Assembly (NCBI RefSeq): GCF_014764365.1
Contig: NZ_CP061718.1
Location: forward strand, 4,108,501-4,172,500
Origin: Roseococcus microcysteis
Lineage (GTDB): Bacteria; Pseudomonadota; Alphaproteobacteria; Acetobacterales; Acetobacteraceae
DNA length: 64,000 nucleotides
Reading direction: 5' to 3'
The notes under the pieces were generated by a model, which saw only the letters and a list, made by a program, of their open reading frames with translations, did not search any database and had not been told where the DNA came from. Positions 54,145 through 63,817 of this stretch are shown here, piece by piece. How positions within the stretch are numbered: the first letter of the stretch is position 1; each line of letters opens with the position of its first letter. Both the position numbers and the translations under genes were made by a program.

Positions 54145-55396
54145 CGGGCTGCTCGGCGGGCGGCGCCTCGGTGATGAGGCGCGCGCCGCGCTGCCGCGTG
54201 GCATAGCTCCAGAGCCACTGGAAGGAGACCAGCGCCCGGCTGCGGAAGCCCACCAGGTACCAGACATGGGCGATGCCCCAGAACCACCACCCGAGCCGCC
54301 CGGTCAGCCGCCAGCGCCCCAGCGCCACCACCGCCGAACGCCGGCCGATGGTGGCGAGGTCGCCATGGTGCCGATAGGCGAAATCCGGCCGCTGGGCCGC
54401 GCCGCGCGCCTCGGCGGCCAGCAGCCGGCCCACATGGCGGCCCATCTGCTTGGCGGCGGGCGCATTGCCGGGCACCGGCTTGCCCGCGCCGTCGCGCGCG
54501 GCGGCCAGGTCGCCCACCGCGAAGATCTCGGGCATCAGCGGAATGGACAGGTCGGGTGCGACCTGGATGCGCCCCGCCCGGTCGCGCGGCGCGCCGAGCC
54601 AGGCGCCGGCGGGCGAGGCCATGACCCCCGCCGCCCAGACCATGGTGGCGGCCGGGATGCGTTCCTCGCCGCATTGCACGCCATGGCCGTCGGCGCCCGT
54701 CACCCGCGTGCCGGTGCGGATTTCCACGCCCATGCGGCGCAGCGAGGCCTCGGCCACGGCGGAGAGATCCTCGGGGAAGCTGGGCAGCACGCGCGGCCCG
54801 GCCTCCACCAGCACCACCCGCGCCTCGGCGGGATTGATGCGGCGGAAATCCCGCGGCATGGCGTGGCGCGCCAGCTCGACCATGGCGCCGGCCAGTTCCA
54901 CGCCCGTGGGCCCGGCGCCGATCACGACGAAGGTGAGCAATTCGCGGCGCGCCTCGGCATCGGATGTCAGCTCCGCGCGCTCGAAGGCGAGCAGCAGGCG
55001 GCGGCGGATGGCGGTGGCGTCCTCGATGGTCTTGAGGCCGGGTGCGACGCCCGCCCATTCGTCATGGCCGAAATAGGAATGGGTGGCGCCAGTGGCCAGC
55101 ACCAGCCGGTCATAGGGCAGGGGTGCGGCCCCGCGCAGGCGGACGCGGCGCGCGGCGGCGTCCACCCCCTCCACCTCCGCCATCAGCACGGTCAGGTTGC
55201 GCTGGCGGCGGAAGATGGCGCGGATGGGCCAGGCGATGTCGCCCGGCGAGAGGGCGGCGGTGGCCACCTGGTAGAGCAGGGGCTGGAACAGATGGTGGTT
55301 GTGCCGGTCCACCAGCGTGACCTGCACCTCGGTGTCGGCCAGGGCGCGGGCCGCCTCCAGCCCGGCGAAACCCGCGCCCAGGATGACGACCCGCAC
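54125..55396 (-). CDS. Type II NADH dehydrogenase (NDH-2)
   Basis: A 423-residue FAD enzyme that passes electrons from NADH to quinone without proton pumping. The FAD site is VRVVILGAGFAGLEAARAL at the start, the NADH site VVIGAGPTGVELAGAM near 160, and AVGDLAAA near 295. The C-terminal GWWFWGIAHVWYLVGF is the membrane-binding part. A GTG start at 55396 is chosen: it lies 7 nt after the Mn-catalase stop and begins directly with the FAD motif. The longer frame upstream is not coding. Confidence 0.9.
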   Translation of the reverse strand: MRVVILGAGFAGLEAARALADTEVQVTLVDRHNHHLFQPLLYQVATAALSPGDIAWPIRAIFRRQRNLTVLMAEVEGVDAAARRVRLRGAAPLPYDRLVLATGATHSYFGHDEWAGVAPGLKTIEDATAIRRRLLLAFERAELTSDAEARRELLTFVVIGAGPTGVELAGAMVELARHAMPRDFRRINPAEARVVLVEAGPRVLPSFPEDLSAVAEASLRRMGVEIRTGTRVTGADGHGVQCGEERIPAATMVWAAGVMASPAGAWLGAPRDRAGRIQVAPDLSIPLMPEIFAVGDLAAARDGAGKPVPGNAPAAKQMGRHVGRLLAAEARGAAQRPDFAYRHHGDLATIGRRSAVVALGRWRLTGRLGWWFWGIAHVWYLVGFRSRALVSFQWLWSYATRQRGARLITEAPPAEQPVTTRAS

Positions 55397-55403
55397 CTTC
55401 CGT

Positions 55404-56264
55404 TCAGCCCTTGATCTGCTCGGCCTGCGCGCCCGAGAGGGGCTGGGCGGGGCCGAGCACGGGCTTCTCGCCCATGGGCGTGCTCTGGGCCACGGTGAAC
55501 TCGCCCTGTCCGTCCAGGCTCGGCCCCGCCGTCCAGCGGCCCTGGGCGGGGGGCACGCCTTCATGGTTGTGGGCGAAGAAGACATGGCTGAACCGCGACG
55601 CCTCCTGCGAGCGGTCGAAGCTGTTCGGGATGGGCAGGGCCGCGTTCCCGCCCAGCTCCTCGATGACGGCCAGCCATTGCTGCTGGTGCATCGTGTCGCG
55701 CGCGATGAGGAATGACAGCATGTCGCGCATGCCCGGGTCCTTGGCCGCGTTGAACAGCCGCACGGCCAGGACGCGGCCGGTGCTCTCGGCCGTCACATTG
55801 GCGTACATGTCGGCGGCCAGGTTCCCGCTGGCATAGACGTGCGAGCAGTCGAAGGGCACGCCGTCCGCATCCACCGGCATGGCGGCGAGGCCGGTGGAGA
55901 GGATGTGCCGCTGCAGCATCCCTTCCAGCACATGGCGCGGCCGCTCGCCGCCCATTACGGCGTTCACCACGGGGTGCGCCTCGGCGGCGCTTTCCTGCAG
56001 CGAGAGCGGCGCGGTCTCGAGGTTCATCGCCACGGCGGTGGCGAGCATCTCGATATGGCCGATCTCCTCCGTCGCGGTGTGCAGCAGCATATCGCGGTAT
56101 TTCGGGTTGGGGCCGCGCGCGCCCCAGGCCTGGAAGAAATACTGCAGGCAGACGCGGATCTCGCCCTCGATGCCGCCAATGGCCTGCTGGAGCTGGCGGG
56201 CGAAGAGGGGGTCCGGCGTCTCGACGCGGACGGGGTATTGCAGGCGGGGGTCGTGGAAATACAT
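55404..56264 (-). CDS. Manganese catalase
   Basis: A 286-residue ferritin-like protein that removes hydrogen peroxide with a dimanganese centre. Ligands appear as Glu35 (GGIEGEIRVC), Glu67 and His70 (TEEIGHIEML), and the second helix pair Glu/His in TAESTGRVLAVR and RDTMHQQQWLAV. The start MYFHDPRLQY at 56264 is typical. It lies between the SPW gene (13-nt gap) and NDH-2 (7 nt), a stress-type operon. Confidence 0.92.
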   Translation of the reverse strand: MYFHDPRLQYPVRVETPDPLFARQLQQAIGGIEGEIRVCLQYFFQAWGARGPNPKYRDMLLHTATEEIGHIEMLATAVAMNLETAPLSLQESAAEAHPVVNAVMGGERPRHVLEGMLQRHILSTGLAAMPVDADGVPFDCSHVYASGNLAADMYANVTAESTGRVLAVRLFNAAKDPGMRDMLSFLIARDTMHQQQWLAVIEELGGNAALPIPNSFDRSQEASRFSHVFFAHNHEGVPPAQGRWTAGPSLDGQGEFTVAQSTPMGEKPVLGPAQPLSGAQAEQIKG

Positions 56265-56277
56265 GGGGGCGTCTCCG

Positions 56278-56667
56278 TCAGGGCTTGCCCACGCCGCTGC
56301 CGCCATAGGGGCCGGCAGGGGTGGAGGGGGTCGTGCGGGTGAGCAGCCCCGTCCCGATCGCGATCAGGCCGAAGACCACATGCGGCCAGGCGATGAAGCC
56401 CGAGAAGCCGAAGATCCAGGGCGAGGCGGCGAGGAAGGCGCCGGCGCCCAGGTCGAAGTTGAGGTGGACGGGCATGGGGATCAGCCGCAGCAGCCCCATC
56501 TCATAGTTCGTGAGCAGGCTGAGCCCGATGATGAGCACGCCCATCACCTGCGGCACGAGCTGGGCCGGGCCACGGTCGGCGAAGCCCAGCAGCATGGGCG
56601 CGAAGATCAGGATCAGGCCGACGAGATAGTCCAGCGCGCCATGGGCGCTGGTGGGGATGACGCGCAT
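56278..56667 (-). CDS. SPW-repeat membrane protein
   Basis: A 129-residue inner-membrane protein with four helices arranged as two repeats: SAHGALDYLVGLILIFAPML and NFDLGAGAFLAASPWIFGFS, the latter with the SPW motif. The function of the family is unknown, but it often appears with general-stress genes. A GGAGGA ribosome site fixes the ATG at 56667. First gene of the SPW-Mn catalase-NDH-2 operon. Confidence 0.85.
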   Translation of the reverse strand: MRVIPTSAHGALDYLVGLILIFAPMLLGFADRGPAQLVPQVMGVLIIGLSLLTNYEMGLLRLIPMPVHLNFDLGAGAFLAASPWIFGFSGFIAWPHVVFGLIAIGTGLLTRTTPSTPAGPYGGSGVGKP

Positions 56668-56748
56668 CGCGAAGTCCTCCGGCGAGGGGTTGCAGCGGGG
56701 TCGGCGTGGCGTGCGGCGCGGCCCGTGGTGCCGGCGCCATGGGGAGAA

Positions 56749-56773
56749 AACCATGGCCGGGCAAAAGGGTTGC
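56749..56773 (-). promoter_or_regulatory. Possible EcfG-type promoter of the SPW operon
   Basis: On the minus strand GCAAC-N16-GGTT resembles the general-stress consensus GGAAC-N16/17-CGTT, with one mismatch in each box. The start would lie about 70 nt before the SPW ATG. Confidence 0.3.
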
Positions 56774-56788
56774 GGGGGGGGCATCGCG

Positions 56789-56813
56789 GGAACCCGGGCG
56801 GCGGGGGGGTGTT
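56789..56813 (+). promoter_or_regulatory. Possible EcfG-type promoter of the SDR-patatin operon
   Basis: GGAAC-N16-TGTT matches the consensus except for the first base of the -10 box. The start would be near 56820, 22 nt before the SDR ATG. Being back to back with 56749-56773, it makes joint general-stress control plausible. Confidence 0.45.
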
Positions 56814-56841
56814 GTAGCAGGGACACTTCCCCGGAGTTCCC

Positions 56842-57879
56842 ATGTCCCCCTCGCCGCGCACCATCGTCATCACCGGCGCCTCCAGCGGCATCGGCCGCGC
56901 CACCGCCCATGCCTTCGCCGCGGCCGGCTTCCATATAGTGCTCGCCGCGCGTCGCCAGGCCGCGCTGGAGGCGGCGGCGGAGGAATGCCGCGCGCTCGGC
57001 GCCGAGGCGCTGGCCCATGCCGCCGACGTGACCGAGGAAGCCTCGGTGGAGGCCCTGGCCGATGCGGCCATGGCGCGCTTCGGCCGCGTGGATGTCTGGT
57101 TCAACAATGCGGGCGTGGGCGCCTTCGGAAGGCTGGACGCCATCCCCACGCGCGAATGGAAGCGCGTGGTCGAGACCAACCTCTTCGGCTGCATGCACGG
57201 CGCCCGCGCGGCGCTGCGCATCTTCCGCGCCCAGGGTGGCGGCGTGCTGATCCAGAACGCCTCCATCGTCGGCCAGACCGCCAAGCCCGACGGCACGCCC
57301 TATGCGGCCAGCAAATTCGCCATCCGCGGCTTCTCCGAGGCGCTGCGGCAGGAGGTGCTGGACGAGCCCGGCCTGCATGTCTGCACCGTGCTGCCCTCGG
57401 TGATCGACACGCCCTTCTTCCAGCACGCGGCCAACCACACGGGCCGCGCCATCCGCGCGGCGCCCCCCGTCTACCCGGCGGAGGAGGTGGCGCGCGCCGT
57501 GCTGGCGCTGGCCGAGCGGCCGGTGGCCGAGGTGGTGGTGGGCGGCTTCGGCCAGATGGCGGTGGCGCAGGCGGCGCTCGCGGCCTCGGGCCTCGCCCCG
57601 CGCCTGCACAGCCTCGCGAATGGCCGCGCCCTGCACCGCGGCTTCCTGGAGGACGCGGCCGCGCCGGAGAGTGAAGGCAGCCTCTTCAGCCCCGCCGCCG
57701 ACAACCTCACCGTCTCGGGCGGATGGCGCGAGACGCCCGAAGCCGCCGCGGCCGCCACGCTGGCCGATGCCGCCGCCCTGCCGCTGTTGCTGGCCGCCTG
57801 GCCCTTCCGGCTGCTCGATGCCTCGCTCGCGCCGCTGCTGCGCGCCGCGAGCACGGGCAGCGGACCCCAGTCCCGATGA
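56842..57879 (+). CDS. Short-chain dehydrogenase/reductase with C-terminal extension
   Basis: A 345-residue SDR. The cofactor motif is VITGASSGIGRATA (about 9-22), then FNNAGVGAFG, a Ser in NASIVGQ and YAASKFAIRGF as YxxxK. About 90 residues beyond the SDR core form a helical, Ala/Leu-rich tail that may contact membrane. It is followed at once by the patatin gene. Confidence 0.87.
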   Translation: MSPSPRTIVITGASSGIGRATAHAFAAAGFHIVLAARRQAALEAAAEECRALGAEALAHAADVTEEASVEALADAAMARFGRVDVWFNNAGVGAFGRLDAIPTREWKRVVETNLFGCMHGARAALRIFRAQGGGVLIQNASIVGQTAKPDGTPYAASKFAIRGFSEALRQEVLDEPGLHVCTVLPSVIDTPFFQHAANHTGRAIRAAPPVYPAEEVARAVLALAERPVAEVVVGGFGQMAVAQAALAASGLAPRLHSLANGRALHRGFLEDAAAPESEGSLFSPAADNLTVSGGWRETPEAAAAATLADAAALPLLLAAWPFRLLDASLAPLLRAASTGSGPQSR

Positions 57880-57895
57880 GCCGCCCCACACCCCC

Positions 57896-59029
57896 ATGGC
57901 CGTCGTCCTCTCGGGCGGCGTCGCGCTGGGCGCCTTCGAGGCCGGGGCCTGCGCCGCGCTCGAAGCCTCCCGCCAGCCCATGCCGGGCTGGATCGCCGGC
58001 AGCTCGGTGGGGGCCGTGAACGCGGCGCTCTTCGCCGCCGCCCCGCCGGGCCAGGGGGGGGCGGCGCTGCGCGACTTCTGGGCCTCGCTCGCGCAGGAGC
58101 CCACGCCGCTCACCACCTTCCTGCTCGGCCCGCCGCCGGCCAGGGGCGCCTGGCGCGCCGCGCACAACCGCGCCGCCGCCTGGCAGACGCTGCTGATGGG
58201 CCGGCCCGGCCTGTTCCGCCCCGATCTGCGCCTGGGTGGCGGGCCGGCCTTCTATGACCTGGCGCCGTTGCGCGCCCGGCTGGAGGCGACGCTCGACCTC
58301 GACCGGCTGAACCGCGGGCCCACGCGCCTGTCCATCGTCACCACCGATGCCGAGACCGGCGCGCGCGTGGTCTTCGACACCGCGCGCGGCGATTGGCTGA
58401 CGGCCGAGCACATCCTCGCCTCCAGCGCCATGCCCGGCCTGTTTCCGCCCGCCGAGTTGGAGGGGCGGCGGCTGGTGGATGGCGGGCTTTCGGCCAATGC
58501 GCCGCTCGACCTCATCCTGAGTGAGGTGGGGGAGGAGGCGCTGACCTGCCTCGTCGTCGAACTCTTCCATCGGGCGGGCCAGCGGCCGCGCCACGTCTCC
58601 GCGGCCCTGTCGCGCGCGGCGGACCTCGCCTTCGGCAACCAGACGCGCCAGGCCCTGGCCGCCCATGCGCGGGAATGGGAGGTGCGGGCGCGCATGGCCT
58701 GCCTCGCCCGGCACCTGCCCGAGGAGCGCCGGGCCAACCCGGAGGTGGCGCAGCTTCTGCGCGCGGCCGGCGTGGGCGCGCGCGCGACCGTGGTGCTGAT
58801 GGGCTATCGCGCCGCCTTCGACGAGGCGGGGCCGGGCAAGGCCTTCGACTTTTCCACCGCCACCCTGGCCGACCGCTGGCGGGCGGGCGAGGCGGCGATG
58901 GCGGCCGCGCTGCGTCGCCTCACGACCCCGGACCGCGCCGAGGAGCTGGCGCCCGGCCTGCACCTGCATGAGGTGACGGCGATGCCGCCCCAGGTGGAGG
59001 CGGAGGCGGAGATGGCCATCCGCGGCTGA
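57896..59029 (+). CDS. Patatin-like phospholipase
   Basis: A 377-residue lipid acyl hydrolase. The oxyanion loop is LSGGVALGAFEAGA at the very N-terminus, the nucleophile Ser37 is in GSSVG and the catalytic Asp195 in VDGG. The ATG at 57896 gives a rather short N-terminus. If one C were missing in the run 57891-57895, an upstream ATG at 57876 overlapping the SDR stop (ATGA) would join in frame as MSRPTPPMAVVLSGG. It probably forms an operon with the SDR. Confidence 0.88.
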   Translation: MAVVLSGGVALGAFEAGACAALEASRQPMPGWIAGSSVGAVNAALFAAAPPGQGGAALRDFWASLAQEPTPLTTFLLGPPPARGAWRAAHNRAAAWQTLLMGRPGLFRPDLRLGGGPAFYDLAPLRARLEATLDLDRLNRGPTRLSIVTTDAETGARVVFDTARGDWLTAEHILASSAMPGLFPPAELEGRRLVDGGLSANAPLDLILSEVGEEALTCLVVELFHRAGQRPRHVSAALSRAADLAFGNQTRQALAAHAREWEVRARMACLARHLPEERRANPEVAQLLRAAGVGARATVVLMGYRAAFDEAGPGKAFDFSTATLADRWRAGEAAMAAALRRLTTPDRAEELAPGLHLHEVTAMPPQVEAEAEMAIRG

Positions 59030-59163
59030 GGCCCGGGCGGAGCGGCGCCGGCATCCTCCCTCGCGTCACGGGCTCGGGACGGAGGGGCGGGATGTCATCG
59101 CCCCGAAGCCGCCGGCGGCGCGACGCGCCCTTCACGGCGCGCCATCACGGCCGAGGCCGCGCG

Positions 59164-60237
59164 CTACTGCCGGGAATGCCGCAGGATGTGCTCCTGCAGC
59201 CGCGGCACGAGACCCTTCCGCGCCATCGCGGGCAGCGGCACCGCGAGCTCGTCGAGGGTGAGGACCGCGGCGGCGCCGAGACGCGGTTCGGGACCGGCGT
59301 CCGGCGGGACGAGGCCCAACCGGGAGCGCGCGATGAAGCATTGCCGCGCGATCCGCATCACATTCACCTGGTCGCCGATGACCCAGATATTGGCCATCAG
59401 GTCCTGGGCCTGCACCACGGGCTTCACCCCCTCGATGCCGGCCTCCAGGCTGGCGCGCGCGGCGTCGGGATCGCCCAGCATGTGGGACAGCACCCCGTGC
59501 AGGAAACAGCCCGACACCATGTTCAGCGCGCTGACCTTGGACAGGGCCGCGTGGTGCAGGCAGTGGCGGGGCAGGGCGAACATCTCCCGCGCGGCGGCGT
59601 AGTCTCCGCCCGCCATGTGCAGCAGCCCCGCCACGGTCGCGAGGGAGACGCTCCAGCGCACCTCCTGCCAGGCCAGGCGGGGGGGATCGGGCACATGCGC
59701 GGGCAGGCGGCGCCAGGCCTCGGCCATCAGCGGCCGCGCGCGTTCCAGCAGCCAGGCGATGCGCGCCTCCTCGGCGGGGGCGCGCTGGGTGCCGAGGCGC
59801 TCGATGTGGCGATGGCCCAGGATGGCGAGTGCGGCCGCCCGGGTCAGCGGGTCATGGGTGAAGCGCTCATGCGCGCAGCGCGCGCCCAGTTCCAGCAGCA
59901 GGGGCGAGGCGTAGCGCGAATGGTTCAGCTGCACCTTCTGGAAGAAGGTCGCGGCGTCGGGCAGGGCCAGCGCCTCGAAGAACTCCCCCTCGGGCCGCAG
60001 CGCGCCGGGCGGCGGGGGCGCGCCACCGGGCCGGAAGGCGAGCTCGCCCCGGCTGATGTCGCGCAGCGCCTCGAAGGGCAGGACAAGGGTTTGCGCCCCG
60101 GGATCGCCCGCCGGGATGCGGGCCAGAACCACGCCGTCCAGCGTCACCTCGACGGGGGCGGGCAGCGCCTTGTCCGGCGTGGCGGTGAAGCGCGCTTCCT
60201 GCGCGCTGTCGTCGAGCTGGGCGAGGAGACGGATCAT
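59164..60237 (-). CDS. Unknown protein, paralogue A of a tandem pair
   Basis: A 357-residue protein. It has an N-terminal beta-rich domain (about 1-95; VEVTLDGVVLARIPAGDPGA) and a helical C-terminal domain with LMANIWVIGDQVNVMRIARQ. It shares with the upstream gene a GVLxxxLGxxxxARxxLExG motif and RIARQCFIARSRLGLVPPD. The ATG overlaps the stop of paralogue B (ATGA). No known family was recognised; the neighbourhood (beta-domain protein and glycosyltransferase) suggests surface glycan or secretion. Confidence 0.68.
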   Translation of the reverse strand: MIRLLAQLDDSAQEARFTATPDKALPAPVEVTLDGVVLARIPAGDPGAQTLVLPFEALRDISRGELAFRPGGAPPPPGALRPEGEFFEALALPDAATFFQKVQLNHSRYASPLLLELGARCAHERFTHDPLTRAAALAILGHRHIERLGTQRAPAEEARIAWLLERARPLMAEAWRRLPAHVPDPPRLAWQEVRWSVSLATVAGLLHMAGGDYAAAREMFALPRHCLHHAALSKVSALNMVSGCFLHGVLSHMLGDPDAARASLEAGIEGVKPVVQAQDLMANIWVIGDQVNVMRIARQCFIARSRLGLVPPDAGPEPRLGAAAVLTLDELAVPLPAMARKGLVPRLQEHILRHSRQ

Positions 60238-61409
60238 GGCCGTGCGATCCCGAGCGAGGCCAGGCCGTCGGCGAGGCGGGGGCAGAGCCCGGCCGCGAGG
60301 AGGCGCGGCACGGACGGGGCGAAGTGCCGAAGTTCGAACGGCGTGCCCTCGTTGTAGCGCGGCGTGGCGCGCACCGTCAGCAGGCCGAACTTCGCCAGCG
60401 CGACGAAGCATTGCCGCGCCATGCGGCCCGCCGCGATCAGCTCATCCAGGGCCGCGATGTCGGTCATCAGGTTCCGTGCCGTCACGCTGGGCTGCAGGGC
60501 GCGCACGCCGCGCTCCAGCACCTGGCGCGCGGCCTCGGCCTCGCCCTCCAGGCCCAGCAGCACCCCCTCCATCAGGCAGGCATGCACGAGGTCCAGCGCG
60601 GCCTCCGGCGCCAGGTGCAGCGCCGACGCCTGTGCCGCCGCCGCGCCGAAGCAGGCGCGCGCCTCCGTCATGTCGTCCTGGCAGAGGCAGAGCATTCCGC
60701 AGGCGGCGCCGAGTGCCATCATCCAGCGCAGCGCCAGGGGCTCCGGGGCCGTGTTGTCGTCCAGCAGCGCCCGGCCTTCGGCCAGCAGGACGCGGCCCTC
60801 GGCGCGCAGCCAGCGCGCCTCGGCATGGTCATCGGCGGTCAGCCGCGCCAGGTCCCGCGCCAGCAGGAGCTGGGCCAGCAGGGTCAGCGCCGCCGCGCGC
60901 GCGGCGAAGCCGGGCAGGGCGCGATAGGCCGCCCGCGCGCCCAGGACCGCCAGCAGCGGGTTGCCCTCGGGGCCGTCGCGGCGCGCCGCCCTGGCCAGGA
61001 AGTCCGCTTCGTCGGTCACCGCCATGGCCTGCAGCGCCGCACCCGCCAGCCGGCCGGGCGGAAGGGGGGGCAGGCCCTCCGCCAGCAGGCGTGGGGGGCT
61101 GCCGGCATGGCGCAGCGCATCCGCGAGCGTCAGGCGCAAGGGGCCGAATTGCGCAGGGCCGGATTGCGCAAGGGCGGCCCGCAGCGGCACCGCCATCAGG
61201 CCCGTCTCGCCCAGGCGCAGGTGCAGCCGCCGCCCGGCCAGGGCGGGCGGCACCGCGGCCAGGTCGAGAAAGAGCGTCACATGCCGCCCCCCGGCCTCCA
61301 GCTCCCCCGACAGGCACGCGCCGGCCGCGAGCCGGGCCCAATCGGAGATGTGCCCTGAAAAGGGGTCGGAGGTGGGGGCAACCTGGGCGGGGCTGGCGGC
61401 TTCGGTCAT
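60234..61409 (-). CDS. Unknown protein, paralogue B of a tandem pair
   Basis: A 391-residue protein of the same two-part build as paralogue A: a beta-rich N-terminus (about 25-120; HVTLFLDLAAVPPALAGRRL) and a helical C-terminus with LMTDIAALDELIAAGRMARQ followed by CFVALAKFGLL. It is the first gene of the pair, divergent from the gene starting at 61611. The long frame upstream of 61409 is not coding. Function unknown. Confidence 0.66.
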   Translation of the reverse strand: MTEAASPAQVAPTSDPFSGHISDWARLAAGACLSGELEAGGRHVTLFLDLAAVPPALAGRRLHLRLGETGLMAVPLRAALAQSGPAQFGPLRLTLADALRHAGSPPRLLAEGLPPLPPGRLAGAALQAMAVTDEADFLARAARRDGPEGNPLLAVLGARAAYRALPGFAARAAALTLLAQLLLARDLARLTADDHAEARWLRAEGRVLLAEGRALLDDNTAPEPLALRWMMALGAACGMLCLCQDDMTEARACFGAAAAQASALHLAPEAALDLVHACLMEGVLLGLEGEAEAARQVLERGVRALQPSVTARNLMTDIAALDELIAAGRMARQCFVALAKFGLLTVRATPRYNEGTPFELRHFAPSVPRLLAAGLCPRLADGLASLGIARP

Positions 61410-61610
61410 GCCGCGTTCCTGCCTCCTCCCATCGCCGGGCGCAACATGCGCTTCCAGCCCGCGGCCGCCCGGGACGAAGCCCCTCCCCAGGGGGTGGCCC
61501 GGATGGTATCCTTGTAACATGCATGATGTGCCGCGCCCCCTTCCGCTCCGGCCCAGCGCTTGCGTCCGGCCGTGTTGGGGCGCCCCGGGGGCCGCGCCGG
61601 GGGGCGGGCG

Positions 61611-63817
61611 GTGAGCGTCTATGCCTTCGATGGCTATGTGGACACCGCCGAGCACGGCGATGGCATCACCCTGCTGGGCGGCTGGGTGCGCCTGCCCGAG
61701 GCCGGCATCCCCAGCGCCCGGCTGCGCCTGACCACGACCGGCGGCCTGCGCCAGGACTGGCCGCTGGCCCGCCTGCTGGCGCGGCGCGACCTGCCGGCCG
61801 AGGGCCCGATTCCCGCCGGGCGCGGCTTCCAGCTTCTGGTGCGCGGCCTGCCCGACTGGAGCGAGGGCGCGCTGACCGTGGTCCATGCGGGGGGCGAGAT
61901 CCCGCTCCATCCGCCCGTGCTGAACCCCGCCCCCTTCCGCCCGCGCGGCCATCTCGACGGCGCCGATGGCAAGGAGGCCTGGGGCTGGCTGGTCCATGCG
62001 CCCGGCACCGAGGCCGTGATCGAGATGGAGGGCATGGGCCGGCTGCCCGTGCGCTGCGACGTGCACCGCGCCGACCTGCCCTTCGACGATGGCAGCCCGC
62101 TGCCCGCCTTCGGCTTCCACCTGCACTTCGCCGGCACGGCGCTGGCGAATGGGCGGGGGCCGCGCCGCGTGACGCTCCACGCGGCCGGGGTGAAGCTGGG
62201 CGAGGTGATGCTGGAAGGCCAGCTGGCCGCCGGCCTGCCGCCCTTCCTGGCCGCCGCCGCGCTGGGCACCGGGGCCGAGGCCGGTGGCCGCTCCAACAGC
62301 CGCATCACCGGCCTGCTGGCCGAGACCGCGCCGGCCGGGGAGCCGGCCGCCGCGAGCCCTCCGGCCGCGCCGCCCCTCCTGGTCCTGAACGTCTGCCGCG
62401 CGGTCGGGCTCGGGCATCTGCTGCTGGCCGGCCGGGTCGAGTGGACCGAGGATGGCAGCGAGCCCACATTGCGCCTGCTGCCGGCCGCCCCCGCGCAGAG
62501 CCTCGTTCTCTTCGACGAGCCCGAGCTGCTGGCCGCCCTGCCCCCCGGCCGGACCTGCCGCGGCTTCCTGCTGGTGGGGGCCCGCCCTGGCGGGACGGAG
62601 CCGCCCTTTCTCGAATGGGTGGCCGGGGGCCAGTCCGGCCGCCAGGCCCTGCCTGGCGACGCGCATGGCCCCACCCCTGACGCGGCGCTGCACCAGGCCG
62701 GCTGGGGCGGCGTGTTCCATCTGCTGCGCGAGGCGGCGGGGGGTGGCGCCGCGGCCGCGCTGCTGTCGCCGCAGCTCGGCCCCGTCGGCGCCTTCACCCG
62801 CTGGCTGGCCGGGGTGCCTTGGCTGGAACCGGCCGATTTCCCGCGCGTGGAGGCCTGGGCCGCGCCCTCGGGCGAATGCGCCATGGCCTTCACGCTGGAC
62901 CCCGCCATCGGTCCCGACACGCGCCTCTCCCTGCTGGCCCTGCTGCTGGAGGAGGGGCGGGTGCGGCCCCTGCCCATGGCCCAATCCCCCGCGCTGACCA
63001 GCGAGACGATGCTGCTGGCCCATGGCCTGCTGCCCCAGTTGACCGAGCTGCCCGCCCCCCCTTCGAGCTGGTGATGGAGATGCGCCACGCGGGCGAGGCG
63101 CAATGGTTCCGCGTGAACCCCCGCACCCTGCCCGCGCCGCTGCTGCTGGCCGCGCTGCACCGCCACGCCGCCCTGCCCGCGGGGCCGGAGCTGGGCGACA
63201 CCCTGTCCTGGCTGCGGGACCTGTTGCAGGCGCGCGAGGAAAGCTTCGCCGCCATGCTCATCGGCGCGCCGCCGCCCCCGCCCGCCGCGCGGCCCGTGCT
63301 GCTGGTGCTGCACGGGCTGGACGATGCCGAGGCGGTGCGGCTGCTGGCCATGGCCGCGCCGGCGATCGAGGCGCGGGCCGATGCCCTGCTGCTGCTGGGC
63401 GCGCGGGAATTCACCGAACCGGCGCTGGAGGTCTTTCTCTCGCGCGGGCGCATCGCGGCGCATGGCGGGACGGGGCTCGCCGCGCTGCGCGGGCCGCTGC
63501 GGCGCGGGCTGGACGTGGCGGGGGGCCTCGTCATCCTCGACATGCTGGAACTGGCGGCGGCGCTGGAGCGGGATGACGCCTTCCAGCCCCGCCTGCCGCT
63601 CTCCGCCCTGCCGCTGCTCGAACAGATCGCGACCGTGGCGGGGCTGCCCGACGCGGCCGATGCGGTGGCGCGGCTTTCCGCCGCCACCGGGGCGGGCCTG
63701 CCCCCGCCCGGCTTCGGCGCGCAGGACAGCGCGGCGGCGCGGATGGTGGCCACGCATCTGCACGGCTTCTGGCGCGGCCTCGCCCCCCTCTTCCAGCCGG
63801 AGGCGGCCGATGCCTGA
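61611..63817 (+). CDS. Large beta-domain protein of a probable glycan locus, apparent frameshift
   Basis: A product of about 735 residues when one base is restored. The N-terminal 200 residues hold two beta-sandwich-like units, the second with GHLDGADGKEAWGWLVHAP and VRCDVHRADLP, resembling the GxLDGxxxGxxxGWA domain often fused to alphaproteobacterial glycosyltransferases. The frame breaks after TELPAPP at a seven-C run (63055-63061); one more C gives FELVMEMRHAGEAQWFRV and the second half. A GTG start at 61611 is likely. It overlaps the next glycosyltransferase by 8 bp. Confidence 0.7.

Noticed and set aside
50953-54267. 1104-codon minus-strand frame opposite alaS
   Set aside because: Antisense shadow of alaS, low complexity and without a ribosome site.
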